From the NCBI RefSeq assembly GCF_000003815.2, contig NC_049979.1, positions 23,064,368 through 23,128,367 of the forward strand: a DNA stretch of 64,000 nucleotides, given 5' to 3'. This DNA is from Branchiostoma floridae. Taxonomy: Eukaryota; Chordata; Leptocardii; Amphioxiformes; Branchiostomatidae. Positions within the stretch are counted from its first letter, which is position 1, and each line of letters opens with the position of its first letter. A model generated the notes under the pieces. That model saw nothing but the letters and a program-made list of their open reading frames with translations, did not search any database and was not told the origin of the DNA. Shown here piece by piece: positions 42,555 through 64,000 of the stretch. Made by a program: the position numbers and the translations under genes.

Positions 42555-45207
42555 ATGGCGGGCAACCAGCTGGACTCAATAGTCATCTGTACGCTGTACA
42601 TAGCGTCTTTATTTCACCCACCCGTGCATTGTCACGGGACACATGGGAGAACCGCTGTAGATGAGAAGGGCAACAGGTTTCGTGACTCCAATATCGTCCA
42701 GGATCAAGAGTAAGTATATATCCCACCTGTTTGTCGTGTATACGCGTATACGTACGGTGCTCCATGTATGCGTATGTATGTTTATTTTCCTCTCGTTATC
42801 ACAGAGAAAGATGAATTCCTTAAAAAAAAAATCAATTCGCACGACAAAGGCGTATATTTATGTAGTGTGTTTCTACAAAATTAAATAGAATACAGGGCCG
42901 CCTGAGCAATTCAATACTATATCATTGAGTCCATATGGTTCAATTCTATCGCCCGGGGTCGCCCATATAACCACAATTAACTGACGTCTATTCCCCCCAG
43001 CCGGCCACTAATGACTATGTAATGACATGGCACAAGCCACACGTACCAGATTTGCGCTATTCATGAATATGTCAATAGCGATCCTGCGGCCTCTTTTCAC
43101 CGGTCTTTCGTTTTGTCTCTGGATGAATAAAATACATGAAAGATAGATTATGTGTGGGCATACAAACGTATGATTACGATCCTTAGCTTTGTTGTTAGAA
43201 ACATTAACCTCTAATCGCATTCATGTATATTATTTTCAGACATATCAAGGAACACTTGCAAGAATTGTACGATCTGGACAAGAAAAATATCAGCGAAATG
43301 TCGGCCGAAGAATTAGAATTCTACTACTTCAAGTAAGACATTATCGAAGTCTTCACCTTGCCCACAATCTTAAGAGTAATGGTAATCCCGAATACAAACC
43401 CTTGTTAGCACATTTGTCCTGTCCTTGGTGCTGAATACACAACAAAGTTATATATATCGCGAGCTTTCCAAGTGCACATGCTTTGCTTAGTGGTGCATCT
43501 ATTAAGAAGATGTTTACCTTATAAATGCATGAAACGTATTTTTTTATCCATGTGCTAAATCATCACCTCTTTCATGCTCCGTGGTAACCTGCTGTTTAAG
43601 CAAACACTGTGTTTTTTGCATTTTTGTACTTCTGTTTCTAATTCGGGTTGGTTTTTAAAACTACAATATAGTACTTCAGTTTCAAAATGATTTTGGAAAG
43701 CACAGCTTTGTCAGTTTTATTACGCTTACACTCCCAGGGATAATTGTCACTGGTGGATTTACCGTTCCCTTGTCTAGTACATGTTTCTGTCCATCATATG
43801 GAGTCCGTCCTTGGTGCTGAAAATTCTTGTAACTCAAGGGAGTATCTCAACGGACTGCGTCAAATTACGCCAATCAAGGTAAACTGCCGCCAATTTGTCG
43901 ACAAAAACTGCGAAAAGATTCCAATTGGCTAAATGGTAAAAAAAGGCCCCATGTATGTATTTAATGATATCGTACCCCCAGTGCAAATTGGCGCAGTCCA
44001 CTGAGGTACCCGCGTAACACTACTTCTCTTCTAGTGACCTAAAGCCTCAACATTTATGCAAATCATTCCGCAAGGTGTGGAGGGACTATGTTTACAATCA
44101 GTCCCCGCCATCCCTGTCTTTGAACGTAAAAAACTATATATGATAAAGGGGGTCCCGTGTTCTACGAGATGCCTTGAGCAGGTCAAAGGACACCTCCCTG
44201 TTGAAAAATACACCCTTCTACTCAACTGAAATAGCAAGAAATCTTGCTGCATTTTGTGCCACTAGCCACAAGGGTCTGAGCGAATGCATAAACGATGGGG
44301 GTAGGCGGATTCAAAACTATTTGCCATAAACGTCAATGTTGTCTACATGCTAGCATATGGCCATTTCACAGATTACACGACTTTAACAACGACTCCCGTC
44401 TGGACGGGCTGGAGATCCTGACGGCCCTGTCCCACATGATGCCGTACGAAGACATGCACGAGGTGAAGGCGGAGATCCAGCAGCGGCTGAAGGAGGGGAA
44501 GGCGCCGCCCAGCCCGCAGGAGATGCAGGCGGAGGCCCTGGGGTACTACACAGGTCAGCACCAGGATTTGCTTATATTATATGCTAATATTGTGGTACTA
44601 CACAAGTCAGCACCAGAAACTCTGTTGTGTTAGGGTGTTCCAATGCAGTGCAGACAAACAATGTATTGTGTAACATATCGATCAAGAAAGAAGCACCGCA
44701 AATGCCGAATTTTTCTACCGAAAAAACATGAACCAGCTACAAAATGTACATATTATGCACGAGTCAGTGTCACTGACGAAAGACAGTGGATGCTATCTGA
44801 AACGTCTGACCGTTTACAATATAATATCCAGTTGCTTGAGTAGATGCTTTTTGCGCATCTTATTACCTGGATGTCTTAAGCTTCATCGGCGTGCCGGTAT
44901 TATGCACGACTTTGATACAGGCGAATATATTCTGAAACATTCAAATGTGTTTCTTTCTATCATTTCAGGGGATGGATGCAGATAGATGTTAAATAGGCTA
45001 TCAATAGGTGGAATCCTTGATTCTACATCTTCTATGCATATACATGATATACATGTAATAGATGGTAACTCTTTTTCTCCAGAACTGATTGACCAAGTGC
45101 TGAAGGACGATGACTTTAACAACGACGGTTACCTGACGTACCTGGAGTATGTGCTGGCACGTAGGCGGGACGAAGAAAAATATGCAAGGCAAAAATCAGA
45201 ACATTAG
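42555..45207 (+). CDS. Second MCFD2-like secreted EF-hand protein, 4 exons
   Basis: Exons 42555-42709, 43240-43332, 44372-44553 and 45083-45207; phases close, 184 residues. The ATG starts a signal-like hydrophobic segment (IVICTLYIASLF). The conserved part DQEHIKEHLQELYDLDKKNI, then EMSAEELEFYYFKLHD, parallels MCFD2 and the gene at 19540. EF loop 1 is DFNNDSRLDGLE and EF loop 2 DFNNDGYLTYLE, both with usable calcium ligands. Between the loops a Pro/Lys/Glu-rich helix (AEIQQRLKEGKAPPSPQEM) is longer than in MCFD2. It ends in a basic segment, RRRDEEKYARQKSEH. A role in ER-Golgi transport or a CGREF1-like function is possible; I assign only family. The first intron sits at the same place and phase as in the 19540 gene, directly before the His of EHIKEHL/EHMKEHL, so the two are true paralogues. 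This gene has extra introns. Confidence 0.87.
44040..44280 (+). mobile_element. Diverged SINE-like copy (family A tail)
   Basis: The tail AGCAAGAAATCTTGCTGCAT and TGTGCCACTAGCCACAAGGG matches the family A tail seen at 63350-63405 and, inverted, at 54205-54245. The head is too diverged to define. It lies in an intron of the second MCFD2-like gene. Confidence 0.4.
44750..44895 (+). mobile_element. Family C short repeat copy
   Basis: Contains GTCAGTGTCACTGACGAAAG, ATATCCAGTTGCTTGAGTAG and TCTTATTACCTGGATGTCTT in the order found, inverted, at 3659-3845. It lies in the last intron of the second MCFD2-like gene. Confidence 0.6.
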
Positions 45208-47952
45208 GAGGCTGGAACAACATCACCAAACAACTACAACTACTAGTGATAGAGAAAATACAGTCAAACATGTACAACCTCTTCATAAGGGCCACCTGGA
45301 CAATTTGGATACTTTTGTTGTCTCTTGGATAATTTTTTTTTACCATTGACATTAAAAAATGTGTCTGAAGTGTCCACCTGCCCACAAAAACAGATGTAAA
45401 GGCCTTCTAAAGCAGGTAGACTTGCCTGTTGAACAAGTGAGTGCAAGTTTTGAGCAGATGTTACATTTTAGTGGTGTAATGTACTTTAGAGGTGTTTGCA
45501 TGTACATATCATGTTTGTAGCTATATGTTCATTTGAGGGAAAATATCTCGCAATTTGTACACAGTAAGTTGAGATGAAGTGAACCTTCACTCTTCTCCCA
45601 TGGTGCCTCAAAGTAGTCAAACATGAAGAGTGGGATATCTAAGATGGATATTTTTACAAAGATGGGAAGCAATTCTACCTACCAGATTGTCTGTCATGTT
45701 TGCAGATAAAGATGTATTTTGTGCAGATACCGGTTATGATCAGTAAAGCAAAAGTGTCTCACTGGACTGCGACAAATTTTAGTATGAAATGCGTCGACTT
45801 TAAAATTTGTGCCAATTTTCCCTTGCAGCCACACTGACCTGCAATACATTTGAGTATGAAGCCTAGATGAACAAAATGGCTACAACTAGAATGTCTCATT
45901 CTCAGTTTTGGTACAAGATAACTTTATCGGAAACCACAGTATTGCCACTGTACTAAAAACCAATGTGAAATGTTAAAAGTAATTCACTAAAGAGATTTTC
46001 AGTGATACGATAGATGTGGATGAAGGACATTCACTGTTGTGCGTCAAATGCAATTTTTTTAACTTTAAAAAATGTGCTATTTCCAGTGACAGCTTGACCC
46101 CAATGCCTACCACAACTTAGTCCAGTGAGATACCCACTTAAATGTAGTGTTGTAGACTATTCATTGTAAATGAAGCATTGAGAGGCTAGTTTAGAACTGT
46201 TAGCTTACTTTTCATTAGAGAATCTGTCTTAAATGTGTTGTTACCAAAGTCTAGAATTGGGCACTGATGTTATCTTAGTTTACATGAAGAGTATTGTTAG
46301 TTTGTCGCACAGTCCAGTTTGGCTGTTGGAGCATACAGTTTTGTATTAGTTAGGCTTGCAGTGTACCATGTTTTTTTGGAATATAAATGTTCAAGCAGAG
46401 TTCTTGAAATTGTCATGGATGTTATTATTATTTTTTCAATATTTGCAGTGAACTCTTGACCGCAAACTTAAAGCCATTGTTTCCATTACTGTACAGTATG
46501 TGACCATAGCACTAACCTTAAAGACTACATTCCCTCCCTACTGTGAAATTAAGTCACCCCAAACTTAGAGGGATTTACAGTAGTCGTCTATTTTCCTGTG
46601 ACAATGGTATAAGCAGTTCTAGAGCTATATCAAGCAAAAGAATACTCTACGAGCTGCTGTGGTATTTATACACGGTTATATTTCTGCTGACCAAGTAGAA
46701 AGGCCTGTAAATTGAGCGAGGTTAACATTTTTCACACTAATAGTTCCAACAGTAACATTCCAATGATACAGAATGACTCATTTTAGAAAAGCAAAATATA
46801 TCAGCCATTCATATAACATCTGAAAGCCATGTTGCTCATCCCTAAATGGATCTTTCCCAAAGTACCATGTAAGCACAAAAATGGAGGGTAAAGTAACATA
46901 GATGGTAAAGAATACAGCAGACTTCATCTTTACCTGAAAAAAGAATTTCAAATGGGAAGCAAATCACAGCAGTTGTGTATAAAGGCACCTGGTGTACTAT
47001 ATTTTGTTACATAGTCACACTATGGGACTGATGGATGGAGTTACAGGGAATTACTACCTACATAATAATTAAAAGAAGAGAGGAGAGTTTTAAATGTCTA
47101 ACACAACATCAACAGCATGTATTGTTACAGCATGAGGACAAAAATTCATTCCACTCCAGCCCTTTAAGCCCCCCCCCCCCCTCAAACGAGGCATACAACA
47201 CTTGTACAACAATGGAAATTGAGATCATAGCAAAATGGTGCACAGGGCATAAATCAATACAGTCGAACAGAAAGTAAAATCGTAAAAGATGCAACACTAA
47301 AAAAGCCATTACAAATCAAATTTTACTGTAGCAGTGGATTTCTTCAATCTTCATAAAAACAAAAACTAGTCTTATACTTCCATGTTTCACATCTATCGGA
47401 GACAGCAACTAACTATAGTAAAGCAACAATTCAATCTGACTTACACACTAGAAGGAAACGCAAAATTGGGTCACAGAAATATCTTACAACAATGATCCTT
47501 CTAATATAGCAATCAAGTTACACTACAAGGAGACTGCACTGTACAATACTAGCACTTATGAAAAAGTCACAGAAATAGCTGTTGAAATATTAATTACATG
47601 AATTTCACACTTGTCCGTTAACATATTATCCCACACATATATATCTTCTATCAGTGTTACATGATACATTGATATGTAACATCTTGTTCAATGTTAAACT
47701 GTGGTATCATCTTTGGCACCAGAAAAACATGTACCATGTAATTCATCCTATCCTTTTCCTGTGCTGACCATAGCAACAAACATTGCAGCAATCCATAGAA
47801 GTCTCAACAATGATTAGGTACATATAAATAAATAGCAGTTCAGCAAGTTCAAACAAAGGATAGTCAAGCAAGTTCATGCAAGCCAAGGGTGATAAACCAT
47901 TTGACCTCTGACATCCTTATCCAGTTATGCTACATACATGTGGGTCTCACAG
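45208..47952. other. Convergent 3' flanks of the second MCFD2-like gene and RIOX1
   Basis: AT-rich, no exon or RNA gene recognised. An ATTAAA at 45350 could serve as polyadenylation signal for the plus-strand gene. A poly-C run occurs at 47170-47181. Confidence 0.45.
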
Positions 47953-58789
<10,837 letters not shown>

Positions 58790-60441
58790 TTTTGTCAGAC
58801 GGATAAACAGTACAAATCATCAAACGTCCCTGTACTAGTCTCGCTCGTCGACGCGTCGCCTGGCCTGACTGGTCGACCGTGCCGCCAAAAAAAACTGACC
58901 TTTGTAACCTCTGACCCGACGGTTTCTCTACCTTCTTTTCTTAAAAATCCTCTATCATTTGTAATTTTCTGTACTTAAGATTCACCATAAAGATAAATGG
59001 ATGTGTAAACAAATTCTTTAGATGTCAAAACGACCCTAGATATGTACAAAATAACATTTAATTTTATTATCCCATGGTGCAGCTCGCAGATCAGAGGTCA
59101 AGAAAATGGCGGAAAATATTTCGTTGCTGCTGGAGATGTGACGCCAACTTTTTGTTTTCAGGTGTATATTCCAGTTTTCGTCCTCAACGAAGCCTCAATT
59201 TCACGTAAGTTGGCGCACATAGTATACTGTATACTTGTGTAAGTCTTTAACTTTCAGCGTACCTTAGAAATTCATCAAATTGTCTATTTTGAAGACTTAT
59301 TTTTCGCATCATCACATCAACGAGTTCGAGTTCTGATTTTTGAAAATCAAAGTTTCAGGAAAATAGTAAGATGCTTAAGTGATTAAATGTTTAGGATAAA
59401 AGCTATAATTGACCTACTAACCCACAGAAGCTTTTGCTTAAGTTTCCTTTTTGACTAGCGGTTCTAACTGGAGCCAACTCTACCCAACCGAAGAACAAAG
59501 AACTCTACTCTAAGCACTCTAGAAAAATATAGCTTTGCTGCATGCACATGGACAATGTCATGTATGATCATCACATAACGAGTATCACTACTAGGGCTAG
59601 AGTAGTCCTACTACGAAGAGCATCCACTCTCAGCAGTGCAAGTTGAGCAAAAGGTAACTTGCACCAAAAGAAACTTACTTGCACAACCCAAAATAGTGAA
59701 CTGTTAACTCTTTATCTCCTATTCTGAAAGTTTGCAAATGTATGTGAGTAAATGGGGATACATAAAGACCACATGTTTGGATACTTTTAAGTATTTGTTT
59801 TTCCATAGCATTTTTTTTTTAGTTTTAAATTGTACAGTTTCAAAAAAGGTGAATTTAGGCTTAATTTAAAGATCAATCCAATGTCTACAACTCGATAAAA
59901 TCCATAGATTTCTTTTGCATGCCTCGCGATTGACATCCATCACTAATCGCTGGAATGAAGTGGTAGAACAACTCATTACAAGTATAACAAGTACATATAA
60001 CTGGAAAAACCAGTTGAACATTAAAGTCACTAACTTGTATGCAAATGTGACTTAAATGCAAATCAAGGTAAGACAACACCAAAGGGATCTTAAGCATTAT
60101 AGAGATGGAATTGTCTTGAAATATTGTTTACCTGGATGTCTAACCTCCATGGATGTCTAACCTCCATGGACAAACTTAGACTTTTTTATCAAGTGTTATT
60201 TTCTTTTACCTTTCAATGACAGATAATATTCTTGGTGTTTGTAAGCTTTTTCTAATGTCACAGTGTCAGGTATTAGAGGACAAAAGTAACTTGCACTGGT
60301 GCAAGTTTGGTCTAAACTTACTTGCACCACACTAATCTTACATGCACAAACTTGCATATGCATGTGGTATTTCGAGCCCTGTAGTTTGACAATTTTTTTT
60401 ACGACACTCCAGACAGAGATATGGCAAACTGAAGGTCAGCC
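58790..60441. promoter_or_regulatory. Divergent upstream region between RIOX1 and FSIP1
   Basis: RIOX1 (-) and FSIP1 (+) start 1.65 kb apart. The segment adjoining RIOX1 (58840-58930) is GC-richer, with overlapping GTCGAC/ACGCGT palindromes near 58848. An AAAATGGCGG motif (59103-59112), the YY1 consensus often found just downstream of transcription starts, may mark a start on the plus strand. Repeat-like ACTTGCACC units occur at 59630-59700 and 60290-60360. Confidence 0.4.
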
Positions 60442-63400
60442 ATGGACATCACCAGAGGCAGTCTAGAGAGCATCACTAAACCGGCCCGTTCCAGTCGGTC
60501 GCGTCCCGACAGCAGGGTGTCCCTGAGTAGTGCCTCCTCCAGGAGGAGTTACACTGGAACATCCATGGGGTCGCTGGAAATCCTCACCCCAGAGCCTCCA
60601 CTGCTGCAGGTATGACATGTCACTGGGAATGTATTGTAAGTCAGACATGCTGTAACTGCCTTTAAGTTTGCAGAGATTGGCTAGCCTTATCACCATCCGG
60701 ATAGTAGTTTGCTCCTATGTTCGCTTCTGCAACCCGTCTGGAGACCTGTGCATTCAAACCTTTTGATGTTGATGTCAATTAATGGGTGAATTAAGGAATG
60801 GGTTCTAGAGCTCTCGTTTGATGACAACAGGCCTCCCGCGAGCGGACGGAGGGCGTTCGGGTGTTAGAACGCTTGCTTCCTTTATTTGCTGATGTGTAGG
60901 AACAAATCAGCTCCCTCGTCCAAAATTTGGACATCAGAGATGTCAAGGTTACCAGATGGAATAGTTGACAAGCGACTGTATACAGTGTATAGTAAAAGTC
61001 AGAGCAAGTCAGAGCGAACTACTTTCCAGATGGTACCCAGGCTAGAGATTGACACTGTGTATGCAGAAAGTGAATGTCTCACAGTGACATGGACTTTCTG
61101 ATTCTGCCAGTCTGGACAAGAGCACCCTCTCATCTCATTTTACTAATATTCTACTTTGAGCAGCCAAGTTTTTTCTGTGCATCTAAATTTTTAGGTGAAG
61201 TGCACCTGCATTTATGTAAAAGTTGAATTTTGAGCCATTCCGATCTCGTGTTGGTAAAGAAATGGTTGATATCCTACGCCACACACTATCTTATGTTACA
61301 ATACAGTAGTGATGACGAGTAATATGATATTGATATATTATAGATATCACAAAAATCTAATACTGTGTTGACTCGGACTTATTTCTATTTTTCAACATGC
61401 TGTTGTACTTTCTTGTATTCAGTATGAGGAAGAGGATATAGAGCTTGAAGAGTACCTGTCCTCAGATGACTCTGCCAATGAGAGTGGAGAGGAGAGCGCC
61501 AGGTACCGACTGTCCAGCGAGCTGTCTGACGTGCCTCAGTATGATCGCAGCGGCGCCCTGAGTCTGGGCAGACAGATGGAGGAAGCCTACAAGGCTGGGG
61601 TGGAGGCTGCGCAGAAGTCTATAGCAGCCAGCCAGTTGATTCCAATAGGTTAATATCTTACATTTACATCTAGCTGTATGTAGTTGTGGCCTCTAAATAT
61701 CATTTGATCTCCTGCGACTGAGGTCATTGTATTGGGTACCCAATGGCTTTCGTTTGTGATAGGCTGACACTTTCATCTCCTGTCACATTGTACTCATATA
61801 CTTTTCAGATACCATTCCCATTAAATGTTATATAAGGATCAACATACTCAACTCAAGAACAGGAACAAGTGCTTCTGTTGTTGGTAGCATTGTATGAATT
61901 CTGTGCTAGATGTATACTGTAGTATCCAGAAGTATCATTCATACATTGATTTTGTTTATTTATCGATCTACGTTGTACAGTCAAACCTGCCCGAGCGACC
62001 ACCTCTTCTCAGCGACCACCTGGCCATTTCGACCGCTTTTTCTCGGTCCCGATTTTTTTCCCCATTGACGTAAGCATTAAGCGACCTTTTCTCAACGACC
62101 ACCTGGCCAACGCGACCGCGACTGGCCCAAATTGGGACCCATAACGACCACATCATTTTCAAAATTGAGGTTTTCATCGATTTTTTATGATAACTAGCGC
62201 GATTTTGTGCCGAAATCGTTGTAAGAAAATCCGAATTTAGTTGTTACAGAAGATTTGTTTTTAAATCTAACGTTATATCATTATAAAGTGAACGAATGCT
62301 GAAACGTATATAGCCTCATCCTTTTTTAAAGAAAGACCTGTGTATCTCATACCTTTTTAAGGAAGATCTGTACGTATGAGTGCTTTTGCCCAACTGTACT
62401 GTACATTTACCCGTGGGTAAAGTACGCTATCGGGACGTACCGGGCATCGAATTTGAAAGGTGCACCGTAGTCAATTCAGATCTAACATAGCGCTCGACGC
62501 ATAAAGGCTTGTATGGTAACTGACAGCATTAAAGTTCCCTTACTGTCTGAAACGTTAGTGTACAAATACTTAAGCTTTAAAACACTGTATCGTATAAAAG
62601 CTCGATAAAAGCTTGGGGTTAAATTTACAATTTACAGTGTGCGTGTTGTATTTGACATTAAAGACCTCTCTTCTTTGCGTGCGTGCAGTACTTGCTATTT
62701 GCCATTAAACACAACGGAAACCATTTATACTTTGCATCGGGCATATTTTGAGTCGATACTCTTCTCAGCGACCACCTGTCCAAATCGACCGTTTTTCCCC
62801 GGTCCCGCGGGTGGTCGTCTTGGGCAGGTTTGACTGTATATATTAATTTATTGACATTGAACTATGGACAAATCCCTCCCACCTAAGTAAAAAAATGAAA
62901 TGGATCTTAGTTGTAAAAATCGATTTTATTCTATATCTTTCAGGGCGGGAGAATGGAACACCCGATGATGATGATGATGTTTCTCTTAATGAAAGTGGGA
63001 CGGACTCTCCACTGCCCATCACTGATGGACAAGATGAAGGGGAGGGTGGAGGAGATGGTACTGATGAGAGCACTGAGGTAATCATTACCAATATCACAGT
63101 ACTAATATTAGCCAGAGTAATGTCCCTGTACCTCAACTTGTAGCAGCTTTACACTTGAGCTGCTTGTTCCAATTAGTTGGTAACTGGGAGAGCCCTGTTC
63201 TAATCATGGGAAGCTTGGTTGGATCTGCACCCTTCTTTCAGAACGGACGTAAATTTGCTGTCCCATGTTCAAGGAGGCTAGTCGAGTATGTTAAACTTCA
63301 AAGGGAAGGTCTAGCAGCCCCTCATTGTAAAGATATACTCTGCTACTGAAACGGTAAAGAAACTTGCTGCCCTGTGCGTCACTAGGCACTAGTACAAGGA

Positions 63401-63623
63401 TCTGAATTGACGAATCTGAAGAGAAAGAGATCAACTACATGCATGCCATTGGTGAAGGGATGGATTAGAATTAGTTCTAAGACAACGTTTCTTGTTTCTT
63501 TATCATGTAGGACCCAAAGCTTCGAGCAGCCATTAAAAAGATGGAAAAACTTGATCGTATCTTAGCCAAGAAAATGTTAAGGGAGAAAGAAGTTAAGAGA
63601 CAGCGGATGGACCTCTTCAAAAG
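60442..63623 (+). CDS. FSIP1: FSIP1 (fibrous sheath-interacting protein 1), first four coding exons; continues beyond window
   Basis: Exons 60442-60609, 61423-61648, 62944-63077, 63511-63623; phases close through 213 residues and the gene runs off the right edge. The start MDITRGSLESITKPARSSRS matches the N-terminus of human FSIP1 (MDIIKGNLDGISKPA...), which fixes the ATG. Exon 4 codes DPKLRAAIKKMEKLDRILAK, the coiled-coil start that in human reads [22 protein letters not shown]. Between them are acidic, Ser-rich segments without clear structure. In mammals FSIP1 binds AKAP4 in the fibrous sheath of the sperm tail, and homologues occur widely in ciliated animals, so a flagellar role is likely here. 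Its introns hold a TA-flanked DNA transposon and a SINE. Confidence 0.9.
61978..62836. mobile_element. Non-autonomous TA-flanked DNA transposon with terminal inverted repeats
   Basis: Both ends read CAGTCAAACCTGCCC inwards and a TA dinucleotide flanks each side (61976-61977, 62837-62838), the signature of Tc1/mariner/pogo-type elements. Inside the ends, CTCAGCGACCACCTGGCC-like blocks recur at about 62011, 62093 and 62766, in direct orientation. The 859-bp body has no transposase. It lies in FSIP1 intron 2. Confidence 0.75.
63119..63410 (+). mobile_element. Family A tRNA-derived SINE, nearly full length
   Basis: Head TGTCCCTGTACCTCAACTTG (a mutated A box), middle CCAATTAGTTGGTAACTGGG, tail GAAACGGTAAAGAAACTTGC followed by GTCACTAGGCACTAGTACAA. 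It is aligned by eye to the inverted copy at 54180-54408 over its whole length. It lies in FSIP1 intron 3. Confidence 0.65.
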
Positions 63624-64000
63624 GTAATGTCATGTTTACAGTTATTACATCATTTCATTCATTTCGCCGTTATGATATTGCATTAGTTATCAATTATTGA
63701 ACTATTATGATTTATTTCCATTTTGTTAATTGATATAATTCTTTTGGTTACATTATTGTCTAATGTATAATTTTTACACGTCTATTCAATCTTGTTACTT
63801 TGGAGGAAGACTTTGTACAAGCCACAAGGCTTTTTTCTTCCCCCCTGCATGTACTTTCATCCTTTAATTTGTTTTATGTTAACTTTTTTAAAGATTGTGC
63901 AAAATAAATAAAATCAAAATCAAATACATGTACATGTATGTAATCCACTATTAAGACTACTATGATAAGATCCCCCGCAGTGAATTTCATTTCTCTGCTA
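63624..64000. other. FSIP1 intron 4 up to the window edge
   Basis: AT-rich intron. The piece 63800-63930 (ACAAGCCACAAGGCTTTTTT, then AAATAAATAAAATCAAAATC) looks like the 3' end of a LINE, with a small stem-loop followed by an A-rich repeat tail, but no coding part is present. Confidence 0.35.

Noticed and set aside
42225-42713. Open frames running through the run of Ns
   Set aside because: They exist only because unknown bases contain no stop codons. The true start of the second MCFD2-like gene is at 42555 in another context.

Overview
The window is animal nuclear DNA: split genes with short exons, GT-AG introns, abundant small transposon relics and one 100-base assembly gap (42321-42420). 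The gene set includes a Prop1/unc-42 type homeobox gene, TAF1A, RIOX1, FSIP1, CFAP36, a MACROD hydrolase and two MCFD2-like EF-hand genes. Protein resemblance to vertebrates is close, yet intergenic spaces are short, which fits an invertebrate deuterostome. A cephalochordate (amphioxus, Branchiostoma) is my inference; I cannot search a database.

Layout: the last two exons of CFAP36 (+) lie at 786-1560. A complete 11-exon MACROD gene (-) spans 5339-10564. A 5'-truncated LINE with matching 12-bp target duplications sits at 10920-13170, just upstream of MACROD. TAF1A (-, 11 exons) spans 13775-19080 and shares a 459-bp divergent promoter region with an MCFD2-like gene (+, 19540-20713). A four-exon Prop1-like homeobox gene (-) spans 24689-34837. 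About 7.7 kb of mostly unannotated, partly GC-rich DNA follows, then a second MCFD2-like gene (+, 42555-45207). RIOX1/NO66 (-, 16 exons) spans 47953-58789, and the 5' part of FSIP1 (+) runs from 60442 off the right edge.

I rebuilt every multi-exon gene by hand from splice sites and phase; all exon phases close without a stop. Functionally the genes are unrelated: cilium and sperm structure (CFAP36, FSIP1), ADP-ribose removal (MACROD), rRNA transcription and ribosome modification (TAF1A, RIOX1), ER-to-Golgi cargo export (MCFD2-like) and neural or endocrine transcription control (Prop1-like).

The most unusual feature is in the homeobox gene. The start of its third exon, together with its 3' splice site, is repeated six times (26125-26511). 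Every copy codes for homeodomain recognition helix 3, all copies are in one open frame, and each carries its own in-phase splice acceptor. Other points of interest are a MACROD gene that combines a possible mitochondrial leader with an acidic tail and puts both ADP-ribose loops on 30/31-nt microexons, a perfect DR1 nuclear-receptor site in the TAF1A/MCFD2 promoter, a THAP-domain pseudogene broken by a 16-bp tandem duplication, and several small inverted-repeat and tRNA-derived repeat families with recognisable target duplications.
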